Below, in pieces: positions 16,692 through 25,600 of a stretch of 51,341 nt of DNA. The position numbers were made by a program, and so were the translations under genes. Positions within the stretch are counted from its first letter, which is position 1, and every line of letters begins with the position of its first letter. Location of the stretch: NCBI GenBank assembly GCA_025964795.1, contig JAOPYC010000018.1, positions 1-51,341 on the forward strand, given 5' to 3'. Below the pieces are notes generated by a model, which was given only the letters and a program-made list of their open reading frames with translations, had not been told where the DNA came from and ran no database searches. The stretch is from Marmoricola sp. (lineage in GTDB: Bacteria; Actinomycetota; Actinomycetes; Propionibacteriales; Nocardioidaceae).

Positions 16692-17536
16692 TTGCCCAGC
16701 CACGCGCGGATCCCCCTGACCACCGCCTTGGCGTACTGCGCCCGGCCCTGCTTGGAGGTTATCCGGCGTGCGTCGGCGGTGTTGCGCATGTTGCCGATCT
16801 CGATCATGGCGACCGGCACGTCGGACATGTTCAGCGTGCCCAGGTCGCTGCGTACGTCGAGACCGGTGCCGTGACCGATGTAGCTCGATCGCGCGACGCC
16901 GGCGGAGGTGAGCGCGTTGCGCAGGGAGGTGGCGAGCCGGAGCGACGGGGCGGCGATGTCGTCGGTCCAGGGCCTGCGGCTGGTCGGGGCAATCACGTGG
17001 AAGCCGTGGGCCGAGGACGAGGCACCGTCGGCGTGCAGGGAGACCATCAGCCGGGCGCCGACGCGCCGACCGAACTCGCCGCGCTGGTCGACGCACGGAC
17101 CCCACTTCTGCTGGCTGTCGACCGTCCGCGTCATCGGCACACGCGCGCCCAGCCTGCGGAGCCGCTTCTTCACGGCCTTGGCCAGCTGCAGGTTGACCGT
17201 CGACTCGGCGACCCCGCTATCGGTGGCGGTGCCGGTGGTGTTGCAGGGCTTGGTGAAGCCGCCGGCCGGCACGGGCGCGTTGATCTGGCGCGGGTAGTTG
17301 TGGTTGCCCAGCTGGTGGCCCGGGTCCAGCGCGATGGTGACCGAGCGGAGCGGCTTCCGGTTCTTGCGTGCCGGGACGGGCACGGAGGTGGCGGTGCGCG
17401 CGGTGGGTGCGTACGCGGTCGCGATCGGCGCGGCGCCCATGGAGTCGGCGACGCTGGGCGCCCACACGCTGGGCACCGAGACGCCGGCCAGCGTGACCGC
17501 CACGACCACGCCCAGGGCGCGCAGCAGCCCCTTCAC
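16688..17536 (-). CDS. Secreted N-acetylmuramoyl-L-alanine amidase (Amidase_3)
   Basis: 282 residues with a signal peptide (to about residue 35) and an Amidase_3 zinc domain. Visible ligands are His in LDPGHQLG, Glu in the VAESTVNLQLAKA helix, and His in VSLHADG, with the general base Glu in MIEIGNMRN. The enzyme cleaves the bond between MurNAc and the stem peptide. GTG start overlaps the phosphatase stop. Coupling with a tyrosine phosphatase and a septum-type lipoprotein suggests a role in cell-wall remodelling. Confidence 0.93.
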   Translation of the reverse strand: MKGLLRALGVVVAVTLAGVSVPSVWAPSVADSMGAAPIATAYAPTARTATSVPVPARKNRKPLRSVTIALDPGHQLGNHNYPRQINAPVPAGGFTKPCNTTGTATDSGVAESTVNLQLAKAVKKRLRRLGARVPMTRTVDSQQKWGPCVDQRGEFGRRVGARLMVSLHADGASSSAHGFHVIAPTSRRPWTDDIAAPSLRLATSLRNALTSAGVARSSYIGHGTGLDVRSDLGTLNMSDVPVAMIEIGNMRNTADARRITSKQGRAQYAKAVVRGIRAWLGK

Positions 17537-18057
17537 GAGCCCAGCCCCTTCGCGATCCGGTCCACGGCCGTCTTCATCGCCTCGGCGGCGACCCGGTGGG
17601 CCTCGTCGCCGCGACCGTTGGGATCGGGGATGTCGTACTGGTCGAGGGCGGCCCGCGACCGCTCCCCCGCCGCCGCGCGTACGACGACCGAGGGGTCCGA
17701 GTCCGGGTCCACGAAGTCGAGCAGGGCGGCGAGCTCCAGCACCGTGAACGTACGCCGCAACGCACCCGGAGCGTCCTCCAGCACCCGCGTGCGGATGCCC
17801 GTGGTGGCGGTGAGCACGAGGTCGCTCTCCTGCACCATCGACGGGACCAGCTGGCGGGAGACGAAGCCGTCGGCCGTGCCGCCGTACGCCGCGAGGTGGG
17901 CCGCCGCCTCGGGCGCCATCGCGGATCCGACTGCCGCCCCGATGCCTGCGCTGGAGACCTCGAAGGAGTCCTGCGGGAGCGCCGAGGCGAGCAGTCGCTC
18001 ACCCAACGGGGACCGGGCGACGTTGCCGATGCAGACGAACAGGACGCGGAAGGTCAT
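17533..18057 (-). CDS. Low-molecular-weight protein tyrosine phosphatase
   Basis: 174 residues with the P-loop C-x5-R in FVCIGNVARSPLGERLL (Cys9, Arg15) and a general-acid Asp in YDIPDPNGRGDEA. The family dephosphorylates tyrosine on proteins such as BY-kinases that control polysaccharide export. It heads the operon with the amidase and lipoprotein genes. It lies 12 kb from the polysaccharide locus, so a link to it is only possible. ATG start, weak ribosome site. Confidence 0.92.
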   Translation of the reverse strand: MTFRVLFVCIGNVARSPLGERLLASALPQDSFEVSSAGIGAAVGSAMAPEAAAHLAAYGGTADGFVSRQLVPSMVQESDLVLTATTGIRTRVLEDAPGALRRTFTVLELAALLDFVDPDSDPSVVVRAAAGERSRAALDQYDIPDPNGRGDEAHRVAAEAMKTAVDRIAKGLGS

Positions 18058-18145
18058 CGGGCCCCGAGAGCAGGGCGGAGAGCGAAACCCTGGCCGGGCA
18101 GGGGAGCCGCCTGCTGCCTTGTCCGAGTGGTCACCTCGTTAACGA

Positions 18146-18151
18146 TAGACT
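18146..18151 (+). promoter_or_regulatory. typA -10 element
   Basis: TAGACT, the same hexamer as at carD, 94 nt before typA. No good -35 at 17-18 nt. The leader is followed by GGAAGG close to the ATG. Confidence 0.35.
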
Positions 18152-18245
18152 CCGGGGTGGCGTCTCGACGCTCATCCCCGAATCCCCGACACCTGTCTGC
18201 CAGCGCGCCCTCACACACCTGGGCCTGGTCAGACGGAAGGCAACA

Positions 18246-20132
18246 ATGACTCAGAAGTCCCGTACCGACCTCCGCAACGTCGCGATCGTCGCGCACGTCG
18301 ACCACGGCAAGACGACGCTCGTGGACGCCATGCTCTGGCAGGGCGGCGCCTTCGGCGCCCACCAGCACGTCGACGAGCGCGCGATGGACTCCGGTGACCT
18401 GGAGCGCGAGAAGGGGATCACGATCCTCGCCAAGAACACCGCGATCAAGTACACCGGGGCTGCTGCCGAGGGCGGCTCGATGATCATCAACATCATCGAC
18501 ACCCCGGGCCACGCGGACTTCGGTGGCGAGGTCGAGCGCGGCCTGTCCATGGTCGACGGCATCGTGCTGCTGGTCGACGCCAGCGAGGGCCCGCTCCCGC
18601 AGACCCGGTTCGTGCTCCGCAAGGCGCTCAACGCCGACATGCCCGTCGTCCTCGTCGTCAACAAGGTCGACCGGGCCGACGCCCGCATCGCCGAGGTCGT
18701 CGACGAGACCTACGAGCTGTTCATGGACCTGCTCGACGAGTCGCACAGCCAGGACGCCCTGGACTTCCCGGTCGTCTACGCCAGCGCCCGCGCCGGCCGC
18801 GCCTCGCTGGAGATCCCCGAGAACGGCGGCATGCCCGACTCCCCCGACCTCGAGCCGCTGTTCAAGACGATCCTCGAGACCATCCCCGCGCCGGTGTACG
18901 ACGAGGGCGCACCGCTGCAGGCCCACGTCACCAACCTCGACGCCAGCCCGTTCCTCGGCCGGCTCGCGCTGTGCCGCGTGCGCCAGGGCGAGATGAAGAA
19001 GAACCAGACCGTCGCCTGGATGAAGACCGACGGCACCAAGCAGAACGTGAAGATCACCGAGCTCCTCGTCACCGAGGGCCTCGAGCGCAAGCCCGGCGAC
19101 TGGGCCGGCCCCGGCGACATCGTCGCCATCGCCGGCATCCCCGACATCATGATCGGCGAGACCCTGGCCGACGCCGAGAACCCGGTCGCCCTTCCCCTGA
19201 TCAAGGTGGACGAGCCCGCGATCTCGATGACGATCGGCATCAACACCTCGCCGCTCGCCGGTCGCGGCCCGACCAAGAACACCAAGGTCACCGCCCGCCT
19301 GGTCAAGGACCGCCTCGACAAGGAGCTGGTCGGCAACGTCTCGCTGAAGATCCTCGACACCGAGCGTCCCGACGCCTGGGAGGTCCAGGGTCGTGGCGAG
19401 CTCGCCCTGGCGATCCTGGTCGAGCAGATGCGGCGCGAGGGCTTCGAGCTCACCGTCGGCAAGCCGCAGGTCGTCACCCGCGAGATCAACGGCAAGGTGC
19501 ACGAGCCGGTGGAGCGCCTCACGATCGACGCGCCGGAGGAGTACCTCGGCACGATCACCCAGCTGATGGCCGTCCGCAAGGGCCGCATGGAGCAGATGAC
19601 CAACCACGGCACCGGCTGGGTCCGGATGGAGTTCCTGGTCCCGGCGCGTGGCCTGATCGGCTTCCGCACCGAGTTCCTGACCGACACCCGCGGCACCGGC
19701 ATCGCGCACCACGTCTTCGAGGGCTACGAGCCGTGGGCCGGCGAGATCAAGTCCCGCTCGCAGGGTTCCCTCGTCGCCGACCGCACGGGTGCTGTCACCG
19801 CGTACGCCATGACCAACCTGCAGGAGCGCGGCGTCCTCTTCGTCGAGCCGACGACCGACGTCTACGAGGGCATGATCGTCGGTGAGAACTCACGCGCCGA
19901 CGACATGGACGTGAACATCACCCGCGAGAAGAAGCAGACCAACGTCCGCTCCGCCACCTCGGACAACTTCGAGAAGCTGATCCCGCCGAAGAAGCTGAGC
20001 CTGGAGCAGTCCCTGGAATTCTGCCGCGAGGACGAGTGCGTCGAGGTCACCCCCGACAGCGTCCGCATCCGCAAGGTCGTCCTGATGGCCGGCGAGCGCG
20101 GTCGCGCCGCCGCCAAGGCCCGCCGCGCCTGA
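18246..20132 (+). CDS. typA: TypA/BipA ribosome-associated GTPase
   Basis: 628 residues, standard length. GTPase motifs: G1 AHVDHGKTT, G2 around EREKGITI, G3 DTPGHADF, G4 NKVDR. EF-G-like domains follow, with RGRGEL-like VQGRGELALAILVEQMRREGFEL, and the BipA-specific C-terminal domain (GLIGFRTEFLTDTRGTG). TypA assists 50S assembly, especially under cold or other stress. The ATG has GGAAGG five nt upstream. The gene converges on the M4 protease gene with a 16-nt gap. Confidence 0.98.
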   Translation: MTQKSRTDLRNVAIVAHVDHGKTTLVDAMLWQGGAFGAHQHVDERAMDSGDLEREKGITILAKNTAIKYTGAAAEGGSMIINIIDTPGHADFGGEVERGLSMVDGIVLLVDASEGPLPQTRFVLRKALNADMPVVLVVNKVDRADARIAEVVDETYELFMDLLDESHSQDALDFPVVYASARAGRASLEIPENGGMPDSPDLEPLFKTILETIPAPVYDEGAPLQAHVTNLDASPFLGRLALCRVRQGEMKKNQTVAWMKTDGTKQNVKITELLVTEGLERKPGDWAGPGDIVAIAGIPDIMIGETLADAENPVALPLIKVDEPAISMTIGINTSPLAGRGPTKNTKVTARLVKDRLDKELVGNVSLKILDTERPDAWEVQGRGELALAILVEQMRREGFELTVGKPQVVTREINGKVHEPVERLTIDAPEEYLGTITQLMAVRKGRMEQMTNHGTGWVRMEFLVPARGLIGFRTEFLTDTRGTGIAHHVFEGYEPWAGEIKSRSQGSLVADRTGAVTAYAMTNLQERGVLFVEPTTDVYEGMIVGENSRADDMDVNITREKKQTNVRSATSDNFEKLIPPKKLSLEQSLEFCREDECVEVTPDSVRIRKVVLMAGERGRAAAKARRA

Positions 20133-20148
20133 GGTCGCCCACCCCCCT

Positions 20149-21447
20149 TCACTCCTCCAGCACCAGCCGCGCCAGCTCCCTCAGGTCGCTGGTCAGGTCC
20201 GGTTCGTGGACCTGGGCCTCCGTGGCGGCGTAGCGGAAGCGGTAGACGAACCGGTCCGGCGCAGCCTCGCCGCCGCCGAGGGCGCGGAAGTCGATGCGCT
20301 GGACCAGTTCGCGGACCTCGGGGACCCGGGGGTCGTTGGAGGTGAGGTCGACGGCACCCCGCTTGGTGAGCCCGGCGATGCCCCCCGTCCGGGCCACCTC
20401 GACGGTCTCCGACGAGGCAGGGGCCGGAGCCGCGGGAGGGGTGGCCGTGGAGCCGAGCACGCCCACCTCCGTCCAGGCCGCCGACACCGCCGCAGCCTGC
20501 GCCCCCGCGGCGGCCACCGTGGCCTCCGCGAAGGTCGCGAAGTCGCTGTCGGCGGACAGGCCCGAGGTGAGGGCGGCGTACCAGACCCGGCCCGCGCCCT
20601 CCCAGCTCAGGCCGCCGATGGCACGGGCGGCGAGCACGAAGGCACGGTTGGGGATGCCGCTGTTCAGGTGTACGCCGCCGTTGTCGTCGCTCGTCTCCAC
20701 GTAGTCGGCCATGGAGCCGACCTGCGGGTCCTTCCCGATCGCCGGGTCGTCGTACGCCGTGCCGGGGTCGACCATCGACCGCAGCGCGACCCCGTTGATG
20801 CCCGGCAGGAAGATGCCCTCGCCGACCAGCCAGTCCGCCGACGCGGCGTCCTGACCCAGGTAGCGCTGCTTGATGCAGGCCCCGAAGACGTCCGACAGCG
20901 ACTCGTTGAGGGCGCCTGACTGGCCCTGGTAGGTCAGGTCGGCGGTGAACTGGGTGACCGCGTGCGAGAGCTCGTGACCGAGCACGTCGATCGGCTTGGT
21001 GAACCGGTCGAAGACCTTCCCGTCGCCGTCCCCGAAGACCAGCTGGGTGCCGTCCCAGAAGGCGTTGTCGTAGTCCTGCTCGTAGTGCACCGTCGCCACG
21101 ACCGTCGCCCCCTTGTCGTCGTACGACGACCGGCCGAGGTCTTTGAACAGCGCCAGCGACTGGGTGATCCCGGTCGCCGCCTCGTTCACGGTGACGTCGG
21201 AGACCGGCGCACCACCGGGCGAGAGCACGAGTGATCCCGGCAGGGCGGTGCCGTTGTGCGCGTCGTAGACCTCCCACGCCGAGGGGGCCGACGCGGACGC
21301 CGCGGGCGCCGTGGGCGCCGCTGCAGAGGTTCGGGAGCGGACCCGTGCGTCGGTGACCAGGGTGTGCCGGGCGCACCCGGCCAGGTCCTCGTCGTCGGCC
21401 TGGACCAGGCGGTCGAGCAGATATCCGGGAATGAAGTGGCACCTCAT
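20149..21447 (-). CDS. Protealysin-like M4 metalloprotease with emfourin-like C-terminal domain
   Basis: 432 residues without a signal peptide. The start MRCHFIPGYLLDRL matches the short protealysin-type propeptide with its conserved Cys. Zinc motif HELSH is near residue 145, Glu ligand in ALNESLSDVFG, catalytic His region DNGGVHLNSG. After an Ala/Pro/Ser linker (about residues 330-350) comes an 80-residue tail, VEVARTGGIAGL to LRELARLVLEE, resembling emfourin, the small inhibitor encoded next to protealysin in other bacteria. Here protease and putative inhibitor are one chain. Probably cytoplasmic or exported by a non-classical route. Confidence 0.88.
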   Translation of the reverse strand: MRCHFIPGYLLDRLVQADDEDLAGCARHTLVTDARVRSRTSAAAPTAPAASASAPSAWEVYDAHNGTALPGSLVLSPGGAPVSDVTVNEAATGITQSLALFKDLGRSSYDDKGATVVATVHYEQDYDNAFWDGTQLVFGDGDGKVFDRFTKPIDVLGHELSHAVTQFTADLTYQGQSGALNESLSDVFGACIKQRYLGQDAASADWLVGEGIFLPGINGVALRSMVDPGTAYDDPAIGKDPQVGSMADYVETSDDNGGVHLNSGIPNRAFVLAARAIGGLSWEGAGRVWYAALTSGLSADSDFATFAEATVAAAGAQAAAVSAAWTEVGVLGSTATPPAAPAPASSETVEVARTGGIAGLTKRGAVDLTSNDPRVPEVRELVQRIDFRALGGGEAAPDRFVYRFRYAATEAQVHEPDLTSDLRELARLVLEE

Positions 21448-21561
21448 GTCCCCAAGGTCCCTCATCGAGATGCAGGTCTCAAGGGAAAGGCGCGTAGGTT
21501 GGGAAAAGCGGATCCACCACGAGCCGGTCAGGCTCAGGATCGCCGATACTGGGGGCCCCAC

Positions 21562-22275
21562 GTGGAGCTACCAACGGACACCAGCGCAGCCGCCGCGTTC
21601 TTCGCGAGGATCAGCGGCGAGCTGATGGAGGAGAAGGCCGAGCCGACCACCCTCCACCGGATCGTCGAGCGAGCGGTGGCGGTCGTTCCCGGGTGCGACC
21701 ACGCCGGCATCTCCATGCGCAAGCGCCGGCACAAGGTGGAGACCGTGGCCACGACGTCGGGGGTGGCCGAGGCGTGCGACGCGCTGCAGTACGAGCTCGA
21801 CGAGGGTCCCTGCGTCGATGCCATCTGGGAGGAGCCCACCTACCTCGTCGCGGACACCGCCAACGACCCGCGCTGGCCGAGCTGGGGCCCACGGGTCGCC
21901 GAGCACGGTGTCGGCTCGGTGCTGAGCATCCGGCTCGCGACCAGGACGCAGACGCTGGGCGCGCTCAACCTCTACGCCAACGCGGTGAACGGCTACTCCG
22001 CCGACGACGTCGACCTGGCGCTGATCTACGCCCAGCACGCGGCCAACGCGATGAGTGTCGCCATGCTCGTCTCCGGCCTTCAGGCCGCCGTCGACAGCCG
22101 GCACGAGATCGGGATAGCCCAGGGCATCTTGATGGCCAACCACGACCTGACCATGGAGCAGTCCTTCGAGGTCCTGCGCCGCTACTCCAGCCACGCCAAC
22201 GTCAAGCTGCGCGAGGTCGCGGCCCACGTGGTCGAGACCGGGGCCCTGCCGGCCATGGACGAGATGGTCGACTGA
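21562..22275 (+). CDS. GAF-ANTAR RNA-binding antitermination regulator (1)
   Basis: 237 residues: an N-terminal GAF sensor domain (about 10-165) with the typical LDEGPCVDAIWE and GSVLSIRLATRTQTLGALNLYA motifs, then an ANTAR domain (about 170-225: AAVDSRHEIGIAQGILMANHDLTMEQSFEVLRRYS, split by a conserved Ala/Ile helix). ANTAR proteins bind paired hairpins in nascent RNA to prevent termination. The GAF ligand is unknown. The chosen GTG follows GGGGG; longer upstream in-frame extensions read Arg/Gly-rich non-protein sequence. Divergent from the M4 protease gene. Confidence 0.92.
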   Translation: MELPTDTSAAAAFFARISGELMEEKAEPTTLHRIVERAVAVVPGCDHAGISMRKRRHKVETVATTSGVAEACDALQYELDEGPCVDAIWEEPTYLVADTANDPRWPSWGPRVAEHGVGSVLSIRLATRTQTLGALNLYANAVNGYSADDVDLALIYAQHAANAMSVAMLVSGLQAAVDSRHEIGIAQGILMANHDLTMEQSFEVLRRYSSHANVKLREVAAHVVETGALPAMDEMVD

Positions 22276-22291
22276 GCCCCGGTCGCGGAGA

Positions 22292-23488
22292 TCAGGCTGC
22301 GGGCTGCCCCGGCTTGAAGACGACCTTGATGGTCCCGTCTTCCTTCTTCTGGAACTTCTCGTACGCCGAGGGCGCCTGGTCGAGCGACACCTGGTGGGTC
22401 GCGAACTGCTCGGTGCCGAGCGGGTCGGAGTCGTCGAGCAGCAGCGGCATGATGTCGTCGACCCAGCGCTTGACGTTGGCCTGGCCCATCCGGAACTGCA
22501 GCTGCTTGTCGAACATCGTCAGCATCGGCATCGGGTCTGAGGCCCCGCCGTAGACGCCGATCAGGGAGACGGTGCCGCCGCGTCGTACGGCGTCGATGGC
22601 GCTGTAGATCGCCGACATCCGGTCCACACCGACGACGTTCATGAGGGGGGCGGTGAGCCGTTTGGGCAGCGCGTTGAAGATCTTCTGGCCCATCTCGGCG
22701 ACCGGCGAGCCGGACGCCTCCATCCCGACCGCGTCGATGACGGAGTCGGTGCCGCGGCCCTTGGTCCGCGAGCGGACCTCCTCGCCGATGTCGTCGATCT
22801 CGTCGAGGCTGACCACCTCGGCGCCGCGGGCCTGGGCGCGGGCGAGCCGCTCCGGGACGTTGTCGACGGCGATCACGCGCTTGCCCTGGAGCAGCGCGAT
22901 CCGGGTGGCCATGTCGCCGATCGGGCCGAGGCCCAGGATCAGCACGGAGCCGTCGTCGGGGATGTCGGCGTACGCCACCGACTGCCAGGCCGTCGGGAGG
23001 ACGTCGGAGAGGAACAGGAACCGCTCGTCGACGGGGCCCTCGGGCACCTTGATGGGCATGAACTGCGCCTGGGGCACCCGCAGGAACTCGGCCTGCGCCC
23101 CCGGCACCTCGCCGTAGAGCTTGCTGAAGCCGAACAGCGCCGCGCCCGTGCCCTGGTCGCGCACCTGGGTGGTCTCGCACTGCGTGTGCAGGCCCTGCGT
23201 GCACATCCAGCAGTGGCCGCAGCAGATCTGGAAGGGCAGCACGACACGGTCGCCCACCTTGAGGTCACCGGCCTCGGGACCGACCTCCTCCACGACCCCC
23301 ATCGGCTCGTGACCGAGGATGTCGCCCTCACCCATGAACGGGCCGAGCGTCTCGTAGAGGTGCAGGTCAGAGCCGCACAAGCCGCTCGAGGTGACCCGGA
23401 TGATCGCGTCGTTGGGCTGCTGGATGACCGGGTCCGGCACCTCGTCGACGCGGACGTCCCGCTTGCCGTGCCATGTGACTGCCTTCAT
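22292..23488 (-). CDS. Zinc-dependent alcohol/formaldehyde dehydrogenase family protein
   Basis: 398 residues of the medium-chain dehydrogenase family. Catalytic zinc ligands are in GLCGSDLHLYE and ILGHEPMG. The structural zinc site is the four-Cys segment ICCGHCWMCTQGLHTQC. The NAD-binding loop is GLGPIGDMA. The layout matches glutathione-independent formaldehyde dehydrogenase-like enzymes. ATG follows AAGGAG at ideal spacing. It sits between two GAF-ANTAR genes: convergent with the first, divergent from the second. Confidence 0.93.
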   Translation of the reverse strand: MKAVTWHGKRDVRVDEVPDPVIQQPNDAIIRVTSSGLCGSDLHLYETLGPFMGEGDILGHEPMGVVEEVGPEAGDLKVGDRVVLPFQICCGHCWMCTQGLHTQCETTQVRDQGTGAALFGFSKLYGEVPGAQAEFLRVPQAQFMPIKVPEGPVDERFLFLSDVLPTAWQSVAYADIPDDGSVLILGLGPIGDMATRIALLQGKRVIAVDNVPERLARAQARGAEVVSLDEIDDIGEEVRSRTKGRGTDSVIDAVGMEASGSPVAEMGQKIFNALPKRLTAPLMNVVGVDRMSAIYSAIDAVRRGGTVSLIGVYGGASDPMPMLTMFDKQLQFRMGQANVKRWVDDIMPLLLDDSDPLGTEQFATHQVSLDQAPSAYEKFQKKEDGTIKVVFKPGQPAA

Positions 23489-23619
23489 CGATTGCTCCTT
23501 GCGCTGTGGGTCGGGCTCTGTTCCCGCCGTACCCGATGACCCGGGTGCCATTCAGCGACGCCCGGCGAAGTTCGCAATTCGGGACGTGAGACCGAGCACG
23601 AATCGGGTAAGGGAGACGC

Positions 23620-24366
23620 ATGCCCGAGCAGGAGCAAGAGCAGGAGGAGAGACAGGACCGTGACCTGGCGCCCGTGCCGCAGAGCAAGGAGGCCTTCGAC
23701 TGGCTGGCCTCCTACGGCAACGTCGGCGTGGAGGAGTCCATCGTCCAGATGGGTCACCGGGTCCGCGAGATCGTCCCGGACTGCGTCGGGGTGAGCCTGA
23801 CCGTGGCCGACGGCGACCTGACCTTCACGATGATGGTCGACCGACCGGGTGCGGCGCTGCTCGACGCGATGCAGTACCTCGACGGCGGTCCGTGCGTGGC
23901 CGCGGTCGAGCACGGGCAGCTGTGGACCACGCAGGACCTGCCGACCGACGAGGAGATGTGGCGCCTGTTCGCGCAGGCCGAGGCCCTCACCGGTGTCGAG
24001 AGCACCCTCTCGCTGCCGGTCATGACGGGGGACGAGGTCACCGGCGGTGTCAACCTCTACGCCTCGACGCCGAACGCCTTCGACGGGCACCACGACGAGG
24101 TCGCCGACGCGTGCGGCGCGTGGGCGCAAGGAGCGGTCACGAACGCCGATCTCTCCTTCAGCAGCCGCATCCGGGCCTCGGCGACGCCGGGCCGGCTGCG
24201 CGACCGCGGGCTGGTGGACGTCGCCACCGGCCTCGTGTCGGAGCACGAGGGCATGGGGCTGGACTCAGCCGCGGAGCGGATCCGGCAAGCGGCGGCCCGG
24301 GCGGGCGTGACGACGGCTGACTTCGCGCGGTTCATCATCGCCGCCCACGGTGCCGGCCGGGAGTGA
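23620..24366 (+). CDS. GAF-ANTAR RNA-binding antitermination regulator (2)
   Basis: 248 residues: an acidic Glu/Gln-rich N-terminus (about 1-20), a GAF domain (about 30-180) with LDGGPCVAAVEHGQLW and LTGVESTLSLPVMTG, then ANTAR (about 185-240: RLRDRGLVDVATGLVSEHEGMG and so on). Same architecture as the gene at 21562 but a divergent sequence, so not a recent duplicate. ATG follows AAGGGAG. RNA targets are unknown. Confidence 0.92.
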   Translation: MPEQEQEQEERQDRDLAPVPQSKEAFDWLASYGNVGVEESIVQMGHRVREIVPDCVGVSLTVADGDLTFTMMVDRPGAALLDAMQYLDGGPCVAAVEHGQLWTTQDLPTDEEMWRLFAQAEALTGVESTLSLPVMTGDEVTGGVNLYASTPNAFDGHHDEVADACGAWAQGAVTNADLSFSSRIRASATPGRLRDRGLVDVATGLVSEHEGMGLDSAAERIRQAAARAGVTTADFARFIIAAHGAGRE

Positions 24367-24402
24367 AGGGGCCCGTTGTCGGGTGGCCGTCGGTGAAGGG
24401 GC

Positions 24403-24693
24403 TCAGCGGCGACGGGTGACCGACGCGAGCGCCGGCTTGGCGTCGAGGAGGTAGACGAACGCCGCCACCGTCCCGATGATCCCGAAAAGTCCCAGCGGCG
24501 CGGGCCACACTAGGGCGCTGGCCACGGCCAGCCCGAGGATCAGCAGCCAGCCGTTCTTGGTGAGCTTCTCGGCGGCGACGTACGCCGCGGCCGGGCGCAT
24601 CAGCGCGTCGACGAACGCCCAGATCTTCACCGCCAGCAGGATCAGGACGGCCAAGCTCGATACGAGGTTCTGGAACTCGAAGACGGTGGCCAC
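24403..24693 (-). CDS. DUF2516 small membrane protein
   Basis: 96 residues with three hydrophobic segments (about 10-30, 47-65, 68-85) and a basic C-terminus. It resembles actinobacterial DUF2516 proteins such as Rv0476, which lies next to hbhA in M. tuberculosis. Function unknown. GTG start with TATCCT 6 nt upstream, so probably transcribed separately from the HbhA-like gene and leaderless. Confidence 0.85.
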   Translation of the reverse strand: MATVFEFQNLVSSLAVLILLAVKIWAFVDALMRPAAAYVAAEKLTKNGWLLILGLAVASALVWPAPLGLFGIIGTVAAFVYLLDAKPALASVTRRR

Positions 24694-24705
24694 GTCACGA
24701 GGATA
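24694..24705 (-). promoter_or_regulatory. -10 element for leaderless DUF2516 gene
   Basis: TATCCT on the minus strand (24705-24700) followed by 6 nt and GTG at 24693. No ribosome site. Confidence 0.5.
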
Positions 24706-24766
24706 TCGGGGTGCTGTCTGGACCGCCCCGCAACTCGCAGCGCGGAGCGGCCGGGAACACAGAGCA

Positions 24767-24796
24767 GCGGGCCCCCGGAAGAATCCGGGGGCCCGC
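24767..24796 (-). terminator. Hairpin terminator after the HbhA-like gene
   Basis: A 12-bp perfect GC stem (24767-24778 with 24785-24796) with a 6-base loop, 76 nt beyond the HbhA-like stop on the minus strand. No T run. Confidence 0.65.
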
Positions 24797-24871
24797 CGGC
24801 TCGTCTCTGCTGAAGGGAGGGATCACCAGAGATCGAGCTCCTCGCCGCCCGTCGGCGGCGAGTGTCCGTGG

Positions 24872-25600
24872 TCAGGCAGTCGCGGCGGCAGCCGTGCTCG
24901 ACGCGGTGTTCGCGGCCTTCTTGGCCGTGGTCTGCGCCGACTTGGCGGTCTTCGCAGCACCGGTGGTCGCGGCCTTCTTGGTGGCCGTGGCCTTCTTGGC
25001 GGTGGTCTTCGCCGGGGTCTTCTTGGCGACGGCCTTCTTGGTGGCCGACTTCTTCACCGGGCGGCTGCTGTTGGACGGCTTGTCCGCGGCGACCTTGGCC
25101 TTCTCGCGGCGCACCAGGCTCGACTTCGAGGGGGCCTTGCGCACCGTGGTGGCAGCCTTCGAGCCGGCGGCAGCGGCCTTGACGCCGTCCTTGCGGATGG
25201 CGGCAACGATCTTCTCGCCACGGTCGACGAGGTCGGCGTAGGTCTTGGCGAGCTCGGTGACGGTGTCGTCGATCTCGGTCTGGACCTTCTTGGGCAGGGC
25301 GCCGGCAGCCTTCTGGAGCTCGGCGACGCGGGCCTCGAACTTGGCCTGGGCGTCCTTGGCGTCCTTCTGCAGCTCGGCCACGCGGGCGTTGACGGCGGAG
25401 AGGGCCTGGTTCTGCAGGGCCTTGGGCTCGCGCTCGATCTTGCTGACGCTCTTCTGGACGTCGTTGAAGCGCTCGACGGCGGTCTTCTGGGCCTCGAGGG
25501 TGTAGCCACGAGCGAACTCGTAGGCGACCTCGGTGGCGCCGGCGACGGCGTACAGCGGCTTCACGGTCTCGGTGATGATCTTGGACTGGGTCTTAGCCAT
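24872..25600 (-). CDS. HbhA-like protein with Lys/Ala/Thr-rich repeat tail
   Basis: 242 residues. The N-terminal two thirds are a long coiled-coil helix (KALQNQALSAVNARVAELQKDAKDAQAKFEARVAEL split by heptads). The C-terminal 80 residues are repeats of KKA/TKK/AAK, like the heparin-binding tail of mycobacterial HbhA and the tails of histone-like proteins. HbhA binds heparan sulfate and lipid bodies in mycobacteria; in an environmental actinomycete a DNA- or envelope-related role is equally possible. ATG follows AAGGAG and overlaps the HTH gene by 8 nt. Gene order HTH-hbhA-DUF2516 is as in M. tuberculosis Rv0474-Rv0476. Confidence 0.8.
   Translation of the reverse strand: MAKTQSKIITETVKPLYAVAGATEVAYEFARGYTLEAQKTAVERFNDVQKSVSKIEREPKALQNQALSAVNARVAELQKDAKDAQAKFEARVAELQKAAGALPKKVQTEIDDTVTELAKTYADLVDRGEKIVAAIRKDGVKAAAAGSKAATTVRKAPSKSSLVRREKAKVAADKPSNSSRPVKKSATKKAVAKKTPAKTTAKKATATKKAATTGAAKTAKSAQTTAKKAANTASSTAAAATA

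Noticed and set aside
23605..23610. GGGTAA before the second GAF-ANTAR gene as a SigB-type -10.
   Set aside because: No matching -35 at 14-16 nt, and the bases overlap the ribosome site.
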